In this document: positions 25,453-33,379 of the stretch, piece by piece
Layout: every line of letters starts with the position of its first letter
How positions within the stretch are numbered: the first letter of the stretch is position 1
From: Planctomycetota bacterium
Lineage (GTDB): Bacteria; Planctomycetota; Phycisphaerae; SM23-33
Reading direction: 5' to 3'
Assembly: GCA_009908915.1 (NCBI GenBank)
Contig: JAAAOJ010000040.1
Location: 1 to 51,812, forward strand
Length of the DNA stretch: 51,812 nucleotides
Notes under the pieces: generated by a model
Seen by the model: the letters and a program-made list of their open reading frames with translations, nothing else
What the model was told of the DNA's origin: nothing
Databases searched by the model: none
Program-made: the position numbers and the translations under genes

Positions 25453-26349
25453 ATGGCGAGAACTGTATTGCTGACGATGCTCGGAGCCCTGCTGGCCGGC
25501 TGCGCCGGGCCGGTCGCGGCCATTCGGCATACCTTGCCGCCCGCAATGCCACGTCCGGACGGCCTGGGCACACCGGAGCCGGGCGAGGTGGTCATTGCAC
25601 GCGTGCAGCCGCCCGAGCGTATCGACGCCGCGCAGCAGGCCGACGCCCTGGCCGTCTGCCTGACGGCGCATCTCGGTGTGGCCGACGACCGACCGGGCCC
25701 GAGCCCGACCGTCGACGGCGAAGCTTACGTGACCGTCAAGGACGTCGCTGGCGAGCGAACAATCCGCCGGTGGAACGCCGAGGCCGGCACGACCGAAGAG
25801 ACGACCATTCCGACGCTCGTGCGAACAGTCGATCTGCGCGTCGACTGGACGCTGCGCGGCCCGGACGGCAAGACCCTTGGCGAGGCCGAGACGCGACGGT
25901 CGTACAACTCGGCAGCCGACCCGAAGGTCCGCGGCGAGCTGGGCCTCGACCGCCCCGACAATCCGGCCAACGTTCCGTCGGCCAAGGTCATTCTCAGCGA
26001 GCAGTGTCGCGAGTCGGCAGCAGAACTGGCGTCGCTGGTTCTGCCCGTTGACGTGGAGGTCAGCATCGAACTGTTTGCCGCGGGCGGCTCGGACGGCCTG
26101 AACGCCGCGGCCGACGGACACTACGCCGCCGCGGCCGATGCCTTCAAAGCCGCCCTGGACGAGCGTGACAATCCGCAGGTGCTCTTCAACTACGCCGCAA
26201 CCGCCGAGGCGGCCGGCCGGTTGAAAGAGGCCGAGGACGCCTGGGCCGAAGCCGCGTCCAGCGACCGGCTACCGCACGAGAAGCGGAACATCGCCCGGCG
26301 CGGCAAGGCTCGAGCCCGCCGTGTACGGCAGGTGCTCAGCGGTCAATGA
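25453..26349 (+). CDS. TPR-like lipoprotein of unknown function
   Basis: The ATG at 25453 is preferred over the ATG at 25417 because it starts the lipoprotein signal (MARTVLLTMLGALLAGC, Cys at 17) and has AGAGG upstream. The 298-residue product has a central beta-rich region and a C-terminal tetratricopeptide-like pair of helices (YAAAADAFKAALDERDNP, YAATAEAAGRLKEAEDAW). This layout resembles exported proteins that report or scaffold on the periplasmic face, but no known family is certain. It overlaps the convergent YihY/BrkB gene tail to tail by 14 bp. Confidence 0.72.
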   Translation: MARTVLLTMLGALLAGCAGPVAAIRHTLPPAMPRPDGLGTPEPGEVVIARVQPPERIDAAQQADALAVCLTAHLGVADDRPGPSPTVDGEAYVTVKDVAGERTIRRWNAEAGTTEETTIPTLVRTVDLRVDWTLRGPDGKTLGEAETRRSYNSAADPKVRGELGLDRPDNPANVPSAKVILSEQCRESAAELASLVLPVDVEVSIELFAAGGSDGLNAAADGHYAAAADAFKAALDERDNPQVLFNYAATAEAAGRLKEAEDAWAEAASSDRLPHEKRNIARRGKARARRVRQVLSGQ

Positions 26350-27733
26350 CCGCCTGGATCGTCAGGCCGTCAATGTCTTCGTCGATGCGCGCGCGGACAT
26401 TCTCGATGCGGCTGCGGATCTCATCGGCGAAATCGTGAGGGTGCGTCAACGGTCCATACCGCTGGCCCACCTGCAGCACGTCGCCGACAGCAACGTGTGA
26501 CGGCCTGCAAGCAGGCAGATACTGGTCTCCGCCCGGTTCGTCGGTCCTGCACAGCAGGTCCATCTCGACCAGTCGGCTGCAAAGCTGTTCAGCCAGTTCC
26601 GAGGACAGGCGCAGTTGCTCGCCGACGACCTCGACCGGGACGGGCCCGTCGCGACGGTCGTGCTCGATCGCCACCACCAGCATCGCCCCCACCTGATCCC
26701 AGCCATCGATGCCGCGTTCGTGACCGATGCGGGCCGTGTCCATCCGACGCAGGTCGCGGAGCGTGTGGCACAGTTCGGCCCCGAACAGGAACGACCACCA
26801 CGAGAAGTTCAGCCACACCAGGAACAACGGCACGAGGCCCAACGCCCCGTAGATACTCCGCTTGCCGACATTCTCGACATAGCTGACGAACGCCCAGCGG
26901 CCAAACATCCAAAGCAGCACGGCCGCGGCACTGCCGACGACGGCCGCCCGATAGCCCACGCGGGCGTTGGGCAACAGACGATACAGTAACGACAGCAGCA
27001 GCACGCCGGCCAACAGCGGTCCGATCCATGCCAGCACGCCGAGGACCCATGACAGGGCCGGCACGCCCTCGACCGTCCCGGCCACGCGGCCGCCCAGGTA
27101 AGCCACCACTGTCAGCAGTAGCGGACCGAGTGTCAACGCCGACCAGTACAGCAGCACGCGCCGCACCCACGAGCGGTTGCGAGGCGCCTCGAACACGCGG
27201 TTCAGTGAACGCTCGATTGTTGCCAGCAGTGCAATGGCCGCCCAGATCAGAACCGCCACGCCGACCGGCCCGATGCGTCCGACGGTCAACTGGCCCTCCA
27301 CCTGCGCGACGACGTCCTCAATGGTCTGCGCGACGGTCACCTGCTGGACCGGCTCGGGCGCTTCCTCCGGCAAGACTGTCGTACCGAACGGATACTGATA
27401 GCCGACGGGCGAGACGGTCGCGCTGTGCTGCACGTAGATCTGGTCGAGTCCCGCCTGGGCCAGCACGTCGCGGACAAGTTCGCCCTGCTGGCCGCTGAGG
27501 CCGAGCGACTTGAGCATGACGAAAGCGAGGATCAGCATCGGCACGAGCGCAAAAATCGTCCGGAACGACAGGGCCGCGCTCATCGCCATGGCGTTGGTCT
27601 TGTGAAGTTGCTTGATGCAGTAGCTCCACAGGTGAATCTGATAGCGAAGGAAACGCGCCCAGCTGCCCAGTTCCTCCCACGGCGTGCGCAGCAGGTTGCG
27701 GATACGGTCGCGAATCCAGTCATAAAGCTTCAT
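26336..27733 (-). CDS. YihY/BrkB-family inner-membrane protein
   Basis: The 465-residue product is preceded by a GGGAG ribosome site. Family signatures are MAMSAALSFRTIFALVPMLI (about 50-69), LIWAAIALLATIERSLNRVF and the C-terminal GALGLVPLFLVWLNFSWWSF, across about six membrane helices. An extra hydrophilic loop with PVGYQYPFGTTVLPEEA follows the first helix, and a C-terminal winged-helix-like tail (about 370-465, VEVVGEQLRLSSELAEQLC) is typical of the longer members. YihY/BrkB proteins are widespread, and a role in transport across or organisation of the envelope is suggested but not settled. It lies 72 bp downstream of the large AsmA-like gene and may be co-transcribed with it. Confidence 0.87.
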   Translation of the reverse strand: MKLYDWIRDRIRNLLRTPWEELGSWARFLRYQIHLWSYCIKQLHKTNAMAMSAALSFRTIFALVPMLILAFVMLKSLGLSGQQGELVRDVLAQAGLDQIYVQHSATVSPVGYQYPFGTTVLPEEAPEPVQQVTVAQTIEDVVAQVEGQLTVGRIGPVGVAVLIWAAIALLATIERSLNRVFEAPRNRSWVRRVLLYWSALTLGPLLLTVVAYLGGRVAGTVEGVPALSWVLGVLAWIGPLLAGVLLLSLLYRLLPNARVGYRAAVVGSAAAVLLWMFGRWAFVSYVENVGKRSIYGALGLVPLFLVWLNFSWWSFLFGAELCHTLRDLRRMDTARIGHERGIDGWDQVGAMLVVAIEHDRRDGPVPVEVVGEQLRLSSELAEQLCSRLVEMDLLCRTDEPGGDQYLPACRPSHVAVGDVLQVGQRYGPLTHPHDFADEIRSRIENVRARIDEDIDGLTIQAVIDR

Positions 27734-27805
27734 GCGTCTCTCCCGGCCTCGCGCGCAGCGAGACCCGTTGTCTGCATCGGTCGCCTCGGGCGAACGGCCT
27801 TAGCG

Positions 27806-30800
27806 TCAGTCGCCGCCGTCCAAGCCCTGCTGCATGATATCCAGCAGCGCGTTGCGTGCCTGCTCCTCGGCCATTGCTTTGAGGGCCTCACCGACAAGCT
27901 TGTCGATGCGCTGTCTGTCAAGCCGCAGGCGCGGCGCCAGGCGCGTGCCCTGGATGGGAATCTCGATTCGGACGCCCGTTCGCTGCAGCACCCGTGTGAT
28001 GTCCAGCACAGCCCCCTCGACCTTGAAGGCCTCGAGGACACCGGCATGCACCGGCACCGAGACCCACAGGTCCAGCGTGTCATCGAAGCCGACCGACCCG
28101 TGGAAGATCATGTCGACGTCTTTTCCGAATATCATTCGAACGTTGTCGTAGTGAATGCGGCCGTCCCTGATGGCGAAGTCGACACCCTCCACACGAACTT
28201 TCTGGAACTCGCCGCTGGCGGCGCCCCACATGCCGACCAGCGCATCGAGCAGGCCGGATCGACTCTTGACGCTCATCATCGAGAGGTCCAGGTGACCGCT
28301 GCCCGACCCGCCGGTCTTGATCGCCTCCCCGAGTGGCAAGACCAGGTCGCGGACGCTCAGGCTCATCGTCCCTTCCAGGCCGACGAGCTTGGCGAAGACC
28401 GGGTTGAACCGGCTGAGCAACTGCGTGCCGACCTCCGGCTTGAGTGTGACGTTCTCGATAAGCCTCATCTCGCCGGGCAGACGATAGACAGGGTCCTCGC
28501 CGGTGAAGTCGACGGCCCCGCCGGGTCGTAGCGTCCCGCCGGAGGCCGGGATCGGCTCGGCCTGGATAACGAGGCGCCCCTGTTCGAGTGTCGGACGAAT
28601 GACGGCCTGGCCGAGTTCGATGCCGGCCACGCTGCCGCTCGTCCAGCCGATCGCCGTCGAGGCGTCAACGTTGCGAAAGACGGGCCGGACGTTCGGCTGC
28701 CGGGCGGGGCCGGTCGCCGTGAACGTGCCCTTGCCGCTCTCGCTGCCGGCCGGCGCGAGCGGCCCGGTGAAGCGGACGACGATTGCGTCCTCGTCGTCTA
28801 GCGACGGCTTGACGGCGTAGACCAGTTCCATCACACGGTCCCACTGGCCTTCGAACGTGCCCTGCAGGCTCAGCTGCCGCGTGTTCTCGTAATCGGCGAT
28901 CGTATTCTCGCCGGTCAACTGCACCGTCAGCGGCGGCGACGTAAAACGCATCTCAGAGATGCGGACGACCTTGCTGGCGTCGTCGGCCGTCGCATCGAGC
29001 ACGACCTCGGCCGTGCCGAAAGGGATATCGCGACCGTCGCGATTGATGGCCACGTCGCCGGCCGTCACGTCAACGGAGAAATGCCGGACGGTCGTGGTCT
29101 CGCCCGTGCCGGCCGAGACGCTGCCGCTCAACGACGGCACGGCGAGCGTCTGGATGGAGGCATCGGCGTCACGGCCCGTCCTGGTCACCACCTGAAGTGC
29201 CCGGCCGTCGATGCCGACGTTGGCCTGGCTCTGGCGCGACGCGTAGTCGTAGGCAACCGTGCCCTCCTGCAGGCTAAGCGATGCCAATCGCACGCGTCGA
29301 TCGTCCTGACGCAGGTCGAGATCCGCCAGGGTCATCTCGAACGCGGCGGCAAGGCGGCCGGTCTTATGCGTCGGCGCGGTGCAATCTCCATGAAGTGTCA
29401 GGCGCCCGGCCATTTCGCCGGGCACATCGGCGCCGAACGTCCGGGCCAGGGCGACCAGCGAGGCGACGTCCTGGTTGTCGATGTCGACCGCCGCGCGTAC
29501 CGTGCTGGCGGGCCGATTATACGCACCGGACATCGCCACCGTAGCCTGGCGGTTGACCGTCAGCTCGGCTCCGTCCCACGCGACGCGCTGCAGTGTCTCG
29601 CCTGGACGACGGATGACCAGCGGCAGCAACAGTTCCGCGCTGTCCAGCGTCACGTCATGATCGGCCGAGGACAGCCGCACATTCGAGACCGTCGTGTTGA
29701 CGGTAATCGGTATCCGCGTCGTGTCCCTCGCAATACCGCCAGCGGTCAGAACGACCCGGCCGGCCAGCGTTGGCTCTCCCATGTCCACAACCGAACTCCA
29801 TAACTGCTGTGCGGCCCCGAGATCAACGTTGACCATCGCCGTGAAGTCGTTGAGTGCGCCCTTCGCGGTGGCTGTGACAAATCCGGACGTCAACTCGGCC
29901 TGGTTGACACGCAGACCCTCGCCGGTGACGATTGCCACGTCGAACGTCGAATCGGTCGGCGCCCATCGCACGACCGCCGATTCGCCCGGGGCCGGATCGG
30001 GCCGACGAACGGTAACATTCTTGAGGTGCAGTTCGCCCACGGCCGTCAGCGGACGCTTGCTGTCACGCGTGGCCGGTCCCGTGACGATTTCGAATTCCGA
30101 CGTCAGTTGTCCGCCCGTCAGATCCGCCTGCTGCGCCAGGTCGATCAGTCCGGGCAGCGCCCGGGCGATTCGAGACAGGTCGATGTTCGCATGACCAGAC
30201 ACCAAGGCACGCGGCAGCGATATCGCTTCACCGTCGACGGCCGCCGCCGCGAGGGCCTCGCCGCCCATGCGCTGCCACGCCTTGAGGTCGTTCAACGCAA
30301 GCTGGAGCGTCGCCTTGCCGGCGGACGTGCCGAGCGAGACGGTTCCATCGGCACCATTCGCGTCCAGGCGGCCGTCGACGGTGAGTGTCACATCCATCGG
30401 ATCGACACGTCGGCCTTTCACGTCGGCCCGCAACCGCTCGATTCGGAGCGTCACGTCGGCCTGGCCCGTGTTCCCCCGGCGAACGACCTGCCCGTCGAGC
30501 GTCAGGTGGCCGGCGACGTCGCGTCCGGCGGCAAAGACCAGCACCGGCTGAAGATCGACGGGCTCCGGCGTGGCGAGCGCCACCTCGACCGTCGACGACA
30601 CGTCGCCCGAACCAGGCTCGTCCAGCCGGTAGGCGATGTCCATGCGCCCACCGGAAGCAAGGCGAAATGACGACTGGCCGCTGATCCGCTGTGAACTGGC
30701 GACGTCCACCGTCGTGTTGATGTCGGTGATCCTCAGGCGTCGACCGTCCAGCCGCACGATCTCGACGGAAGCATTGTCAATGACGATCCGCCCGTTCGGC

Positions 30801-31294
30801 TCGGGACCTGGCTCGGCCGGTTCTTCCGGCTCGGCCGGGCCGGGCGCCGGGCCGACATTGGCCATGGAGAATCCGCCTTGCTCCGTCTCGTACAGCGTGA
30901 TATTGGCGGACCGTACGGCAAGCTCACCGAAGGCCTCCGGACTCGTCATGGCCGCCCACACACCGAGCTGCGCAGTGACTTCAGAGGTGTCCACGACGAG
31001 ACGGCCCCGCCGGTCGTACAGCCTCAATCCCGAGATCTGCGTGGACGAGCCCCAACCGAGGCTCAGATCGTCCATCTCGATTCGACCTCGCAGTTGACGG
31101 TTGGCGATCGCAACGACCAGCCGCGTGCCGGGGCCCGTGCTCAGTAGATACGGGGAGGCGACGACGAGAATCGCCAGCAACACGAGGACGACGGTCAGAA
31201 CCCGCAGCCAGCGTCGCCGTTTCTTGCATGGCGGCTCGTTCGTGGCCTTGGATGCAGGCGGCTGGTCGACGGGACAACTCTCTGCGTGGGTCAT
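27806..31294 (-). CDS. Large AsmA-like envelope protein
   Basis: The ATG at 31294-31292 follows GGGAG at a good distance and gives 1162 residues; the 24-codon extension upstream crosses the promoter and is rejected. A basic stretch (CKKRRRWLRV) is followed by one membrane helix (about 32-47, VLTVVLVLLAILVVAS). Then comes the AsmA-type start (GTRLVVAIANRQLRGRIEM, LGWGSSTQISGLRLYDRRG) and a very long series of beta repeats to the C-terminal AsmA-2-like region (IRDGRIHYDNVRMIFGKD, PVHAGVLEAFKVEGAVLD). Large AsmA/TamB-like proteins form hydrophobic grooves bridging the periplasm and are implicated in lipid transfer. It is probably co-transcribed with the YihY/BrkB gene. Confidence 0.85.
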   Translation of the reverse strand: MTHAESCPVDQPPASKATNEPPCKKRRRWLRVLTVVLVLLAILVVASPYLLSTGPGTRLVVAIANRQLRGRIEMDDLSLGWGSSTQISGLRLYDRRGRLVVDTSEVTAQLGVWAAMTSPEAFGELAVRSANITLYETEQGGFSMANVGPAPGPAEPEEPAEPGPEPNGRIVIDNASVEIVRLDGRRLRITDINTTVDVASSQRISGQSSFRLASGGRMDIAYRLDEPGSGDVSSTVEVALATPEPVDLQPVLVFAAGRDVAGHLTLDGQVVRRGNTGQADVTLRIERLRADVKGRRVDPMDVTLTVDGRLDANGADGTVSLGTSAGKATLQLALNDLKAWQRMGGEALAAAAVDGEAISLPRALVSGHANIDLSRIARALPGLIDLAQQADLTGGQLTSEFEIVTGPATRDSKRPLTAVGELHLKNVTVRRPDPAPGESAVVRWAPTDSTFDVAIVTGEGLRVNQAELTSGFVTATAKGALNDFTAMVNVDLGAAQQLWSSVVDMGEPTLAGRVVLTAGGIARDTTRIPITVNTTVSNVRLSSADHDVTLDSAELLLPLVIRRPGETLQRVAWDGAELTVNRQATVAMSGAYNRPASTVRAAVDIDNQDVASLVALARTFGADVPGEMAGRLTLHGDCTAPTHKTGRLAAAFEMTLADLDLRQDDRRVRLASLSLQEGTVAYDYASRQSQANVGIDGRALQVVTRTGRDADASIQTLAVPSLSGSVSAGTGETTTVRHFSVDVTAGDVAINRDGRDIPFGTAEVVLDATADDASKVVRISEMRFTSPPLTVQLTGENTIADYENTRQLSLQGTFEGQWDRVMELVYAVKPSLDDEDAIVVRFTGPLAPAGSESGKGTFTATGPARQPNVRPVFRNVDASTAIGWTSGSVAGIELGQAVIRPTLEQGRLVIQAEPIPASGGTLRPGGAVDFTGEDPVYRLPGEMRLIENVTLKPEVGTQLLSRFNPVFAKLVGLEGTMSLSVRDLVLPLGEAIKTGGSGSGHLDLSMMSVKSRSGLLDALVGMWGAASGEFQKVRVEGVDFAIRDGRIHYDNVRMIFGKDVDMIFHGSVGFDDTLDLWVSVPVHAGVLEAFKVEGAVLDITRVLQRTGVRIEIPIQGTRLAPRLRLDRQRIDKLVGEALKAMAEEQARNALLDIMQQGLDGGD

Positions 31295-31318
31295 GGTCGC
31301 TCCCTGCCGCATGGCGGC

Positions 31319-31356
31319 GTCGTCTACATTGTAGACGACCACCGTCTGCATGGCAC
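31319..31356 (-). promoter_or_regulatory. Promoter of the AsmA-like gene with an operator-like palindrome over the -10 box
   Basis: On the minus strand, GTGCCA (31356-31351) is followed after 17 bp by TACAAT (31333-31328). The -10 box lies inside a perfect inverted repeat, GTCGTCTACA-T-TGTAGACGAC (31319-31339), 25 bp upstream of the ATG. Such placement suits a repressor site. The TACA/TGTA halves recall BlaI/MecI or CopY operators, but the 1-bp centre differs from their usual spacing, so no regulator is assigned. Confidence 0.55.
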
Positions 31357-31370
31357 GCCCTGGCAAGGCC

Positions 31371-31393
31371 CGCGACGCGATCCATGTCTAAAC
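31371..31393 (+). repeat. Dispersed 23-bp repeat, copy B
   Basis: CGCGACGCGATCCATGTC plus TAAAC, with one mismatch (G for T) to the copies at 9926 and 37456. It sits just upstream of the -35 box of the AsmA-like promoter. The remaining intergenic DNA to 31700 holds only short, unconvincing frames and no recognisable RNA gene. Confidence 0.7.
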
Positions 31394-31700
31394 GGACTGC
31401 CAAGCGGAAGCGCGGCCAGTTCCCTAGAAATGCGACGGCCACTGATCAAGGCCGTCGGCCTGGACTCCGATACATAGATGGGCACGAGGGCGGATATTTG
31501 TGTGCAACCGCGCCATCCGCCGTACGTGGATGGATGCACAAGCACCATGCTCGGCAGTCGGTCGACACCGGCTGTGTGGATGATGAGGGGTCTTGGGATG
31601 CAATCCGTGCGAATCTGTTGAGGAAACAGGATGGCGGCGAGTCACGGCGGAGGCAGAACCCCCGGTTGTAGCGTGACCGTGACGGTTGAGTACTGAGACG

Positions 31701-32771
31701 ATGATGATGGAAGAAGAGAAGACAACCAAGGCCTTGGTTGTTGAGGACGATCCCTCGGCAACGCACCTGCTGCAACATCCCCTTGAAAGCCTGGGCTACG
31801 GTGTGCTCACGGCCACAAATGGGAAGGATGCGTTCGACATCATTCGACAGCAGCGGTGTCGGCTGGTTGTTTCTGAATGGACGCTGCCGGAAATGAACGG
31901 CGCTGAGCTGTGCCGGGCTATTCGCAGCCAGATCGTAGATGCATACGTCTACTTCGTGATGGTCAGCAGTCGCGGCGAGACGCGCGATATCATCGATGCC
32001 TTCTCCGCCGGTATCGATGACTATGTCGTCAAACCGTTTGAAGCTGCGGAATTCGCCGCCCGCTTGCGAACGGCCGAACGTATCTTGTCGCTGGAGACGC
32101 GCGATATGGCCATCTTTGCCATGGCCAAGCTTGCTGAATCCCGCGATCCGGAAACCGGCGGGCACCTCGAACGGGTCCGTGAGTACTCGCGGGTGATTGC
32201 CTCGGAGTTGTCCTTGTCCGGGCCCTATGCCGATGTTGTCGATACCGAATTCGTCCATCTGATGTACGTCACCAGCCCGCTGCACGACATCGGAAAGGTC
32301 AGCATTCCGGACCACGTCCTGCTTAAACCCGGTCGCCTGGATGACCGCGAATACGAGATCATGAAAAGTCACGCCGAGGCCGGCGCCTGGACATTGGCTC
32401 TGGCGTTGAACCAGTATCCTCAAGCCCAGTTCCTCCAGATGGCCAGTGACATTGCCCTGTATCACCATGAACGCTGGGACGGCAACGGCTATCCGATGGG
32501 CGTGGCGGAGCAGGACATCCCGCTGTCGGCACGGGTGTTCTCCGTTGCCGACGTCTATGACGCCCTCAGCTCAAAACGCGTCTATAAGGAAGCCTACTCG
32601 CATGACATCGCTCGGAGCATCATCGGCAAAGGCAGCAGGTCGCAGTTCGATCCGGAAGTAGTCCGTGGCTTCCTGGCTGCGGAGTCAACCGTCCGGGAGA
32701 TTCGAGCACGATATGCCGCCAGTGGCCGGCAGCGTGATCTCGAACCGCCGGTCCGATGGTTTTCCCCCTGA
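31701..32771 (+). CDS. Response regulator with HD-GYP output and Glu at the phosphoacceptor position
   Basis: The ATG at 31701 is taken; a TTG at 31686 or ATGs at 31704/31707 are possible. The product is 356 residues. The receiver domain (about 10-130) has the acidic pair (ALVVEDDPS, Asp16/17), the switch Ser in MVSSRGE and the Lys of DDYVVKPFE, but the acceptor position reads LVVSEWTLPEMNG: Glu59 (codon GAA, 31875-31877) where the family has Asp. The HD-GYP domain (about 140-340) is intact: HDIGKVSIPD, MKSHAEAG, HHERWDGNGYP and ADVYDALSSKRVYKEAY. It should degrade cyclic di-GMP. The Glu may mimic constitutive phosphorylation. No partner kinase is adjacent. Confidence 0.88.
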   Translation: MMMEEEKTTKALVVEDDPSATHLLQHPLESLGYGVLTATNGKDAFDIIRQQRCRLVVSEWTLPEMNGAELCRAIRSQIVDAYVYFVMVSSRGETRDIIDAFSAGIDDYVVKPFEAAEFAARLRTAERILSLETRDMAIFAMAKLAESRDPETGGHLERVREYSRVIASELSLSGPYADVVDTEFVHLMYVTSPLHDIGKVSIPDHVLLKPGRLDDREYEIMKSHAEAGAWTLALALNQYPQAQFLQMASDIALYHHERWDGNGYPMGVAEQDIPLSARVFSVADVYDALSSKRVYKEAYSHDIARSIIGKGSRSQFDPEVVRGFLAAESTVREIRARYAASGRQRDLEPPVRWFSP

Positions 32772-32830
32772 GGAATTGTCTCGCGAGGCGCTTCGATCAG
32801 GTTTTTCCACCGTTACAATGTCCGTGCGCT

Positions 32831-32836
32831 TATAAT
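32831..32836 (+). promoter_or_regulatory. -10 box upstream of the hydrogenase operon
   Basis: A perfect TATAAT lies 44 bases before the hydC ATG, after the stop of the HD-GYP gene. No good -35 hexamer stands at 16-18 bp, so an activator or a weak promoter is possible. A ribosome site AAGGGA precedes the ATG at 32881. Confidence 0.4.
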
Positions 32837-32880
32837 TGCAGTACATGTGCATCTGAGTTCGTAATCAAGGGATACAACGC

Positions 32881-33369
32881 ATGGCGGAAGAGGCAGCCGC
32901 GGTTCACATCGGTCGTATTGCGAAACAATGGGGCAAGAAACGCGGCTCGTTGATCATGATGCTCCACGCCATCCAGGATCAGCGAGGCTATGTTCCGCGA
33001 GATGCGGCACTGGAGTTGGCGAGGCAGGTTGACGTTCCGCTTGCACGTATCTACGAAGTCCTGACCTTCTACAACTACTTCAAAACCTCCTCGCCGGGCA
33101 AGGCGGTCGTCAGCGTCTGCACCGGAACCGCCTGCCACCTGAAAGGCGCGCCGGACATCCTGGCCGCCCTGGGCGAGGAACTCGGCGTTGCCGACGGTGA
33201 GGCAAGCGAGGACGGCAATTTCCACCTGCAGAGCGTTCGCTGTGTGGGGTGTTGCGGCCTGGCGCCGGTCGTCACCGTCAACGCGACGGTGTACGGCAAG
33301 GTCAAGCCGGCCGAGATGCGCGGAATCATCGGCCAGTGGCAGGATAGAATCGACGCAGGCGAACTGTAG
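32881..33369 (+). CDS. hydC: NAD-linked [FeFe] hydrogenase subunit HydC (NuoE-like)
   Basis: The 162-residue product is a thioredoxin-fold [2Fe-2S] subunit of NuoE/HydC type: an N-terminal helical part (MMLHAIQDQRGYVPRDAALE), LARIYEVLTFYNYF, and four cluster cysteines C80 and C85 (VSVCTGTACHLKG) with C121 and C125 (VRCVGCCGLAP). It passes electrons within the HydABC complex between the NAD(H)/flavin subunit and the hydrogenase subunit. It is the first gene of a three-gene operon with 10- and 13-bp gaps. In electron-bifurcating hydrogenases the same subunit order is common; here the operon starts immediately after the HD-GYP gene. Confidence 0.92.
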   Translation: MAEEAAAVHIGRIAKQWGKKRGSLIMMLHAIQDQRGYVPRDAALELARQVDVPLARIYEVLTFYNYFKTSSPGKAVVSVCTGTACHLKGAPDILAALGEELGVADGEASEDGNFHLQSVRCVGCCGLAPVVTVNATVYGKVKPAEMRGIIGQWQDRIDAGEL

Positions 33370-33379
33370 GAAGAACTCC

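Noticed and set aside
31319..31339. Classical BlaI/MecI operator
   Set aside because: The half-sites are similar but the centre is 1 bp rather than the usual spacing and no blaI-like gene is nearby, so only a generic operator is claimed.
31394..31685. Possible c-di-GMP riboswitch upstream of the HD-GYP gene
   Set aside because: No GEMM-type conserved core or pairing pattern could be seen in the gap.
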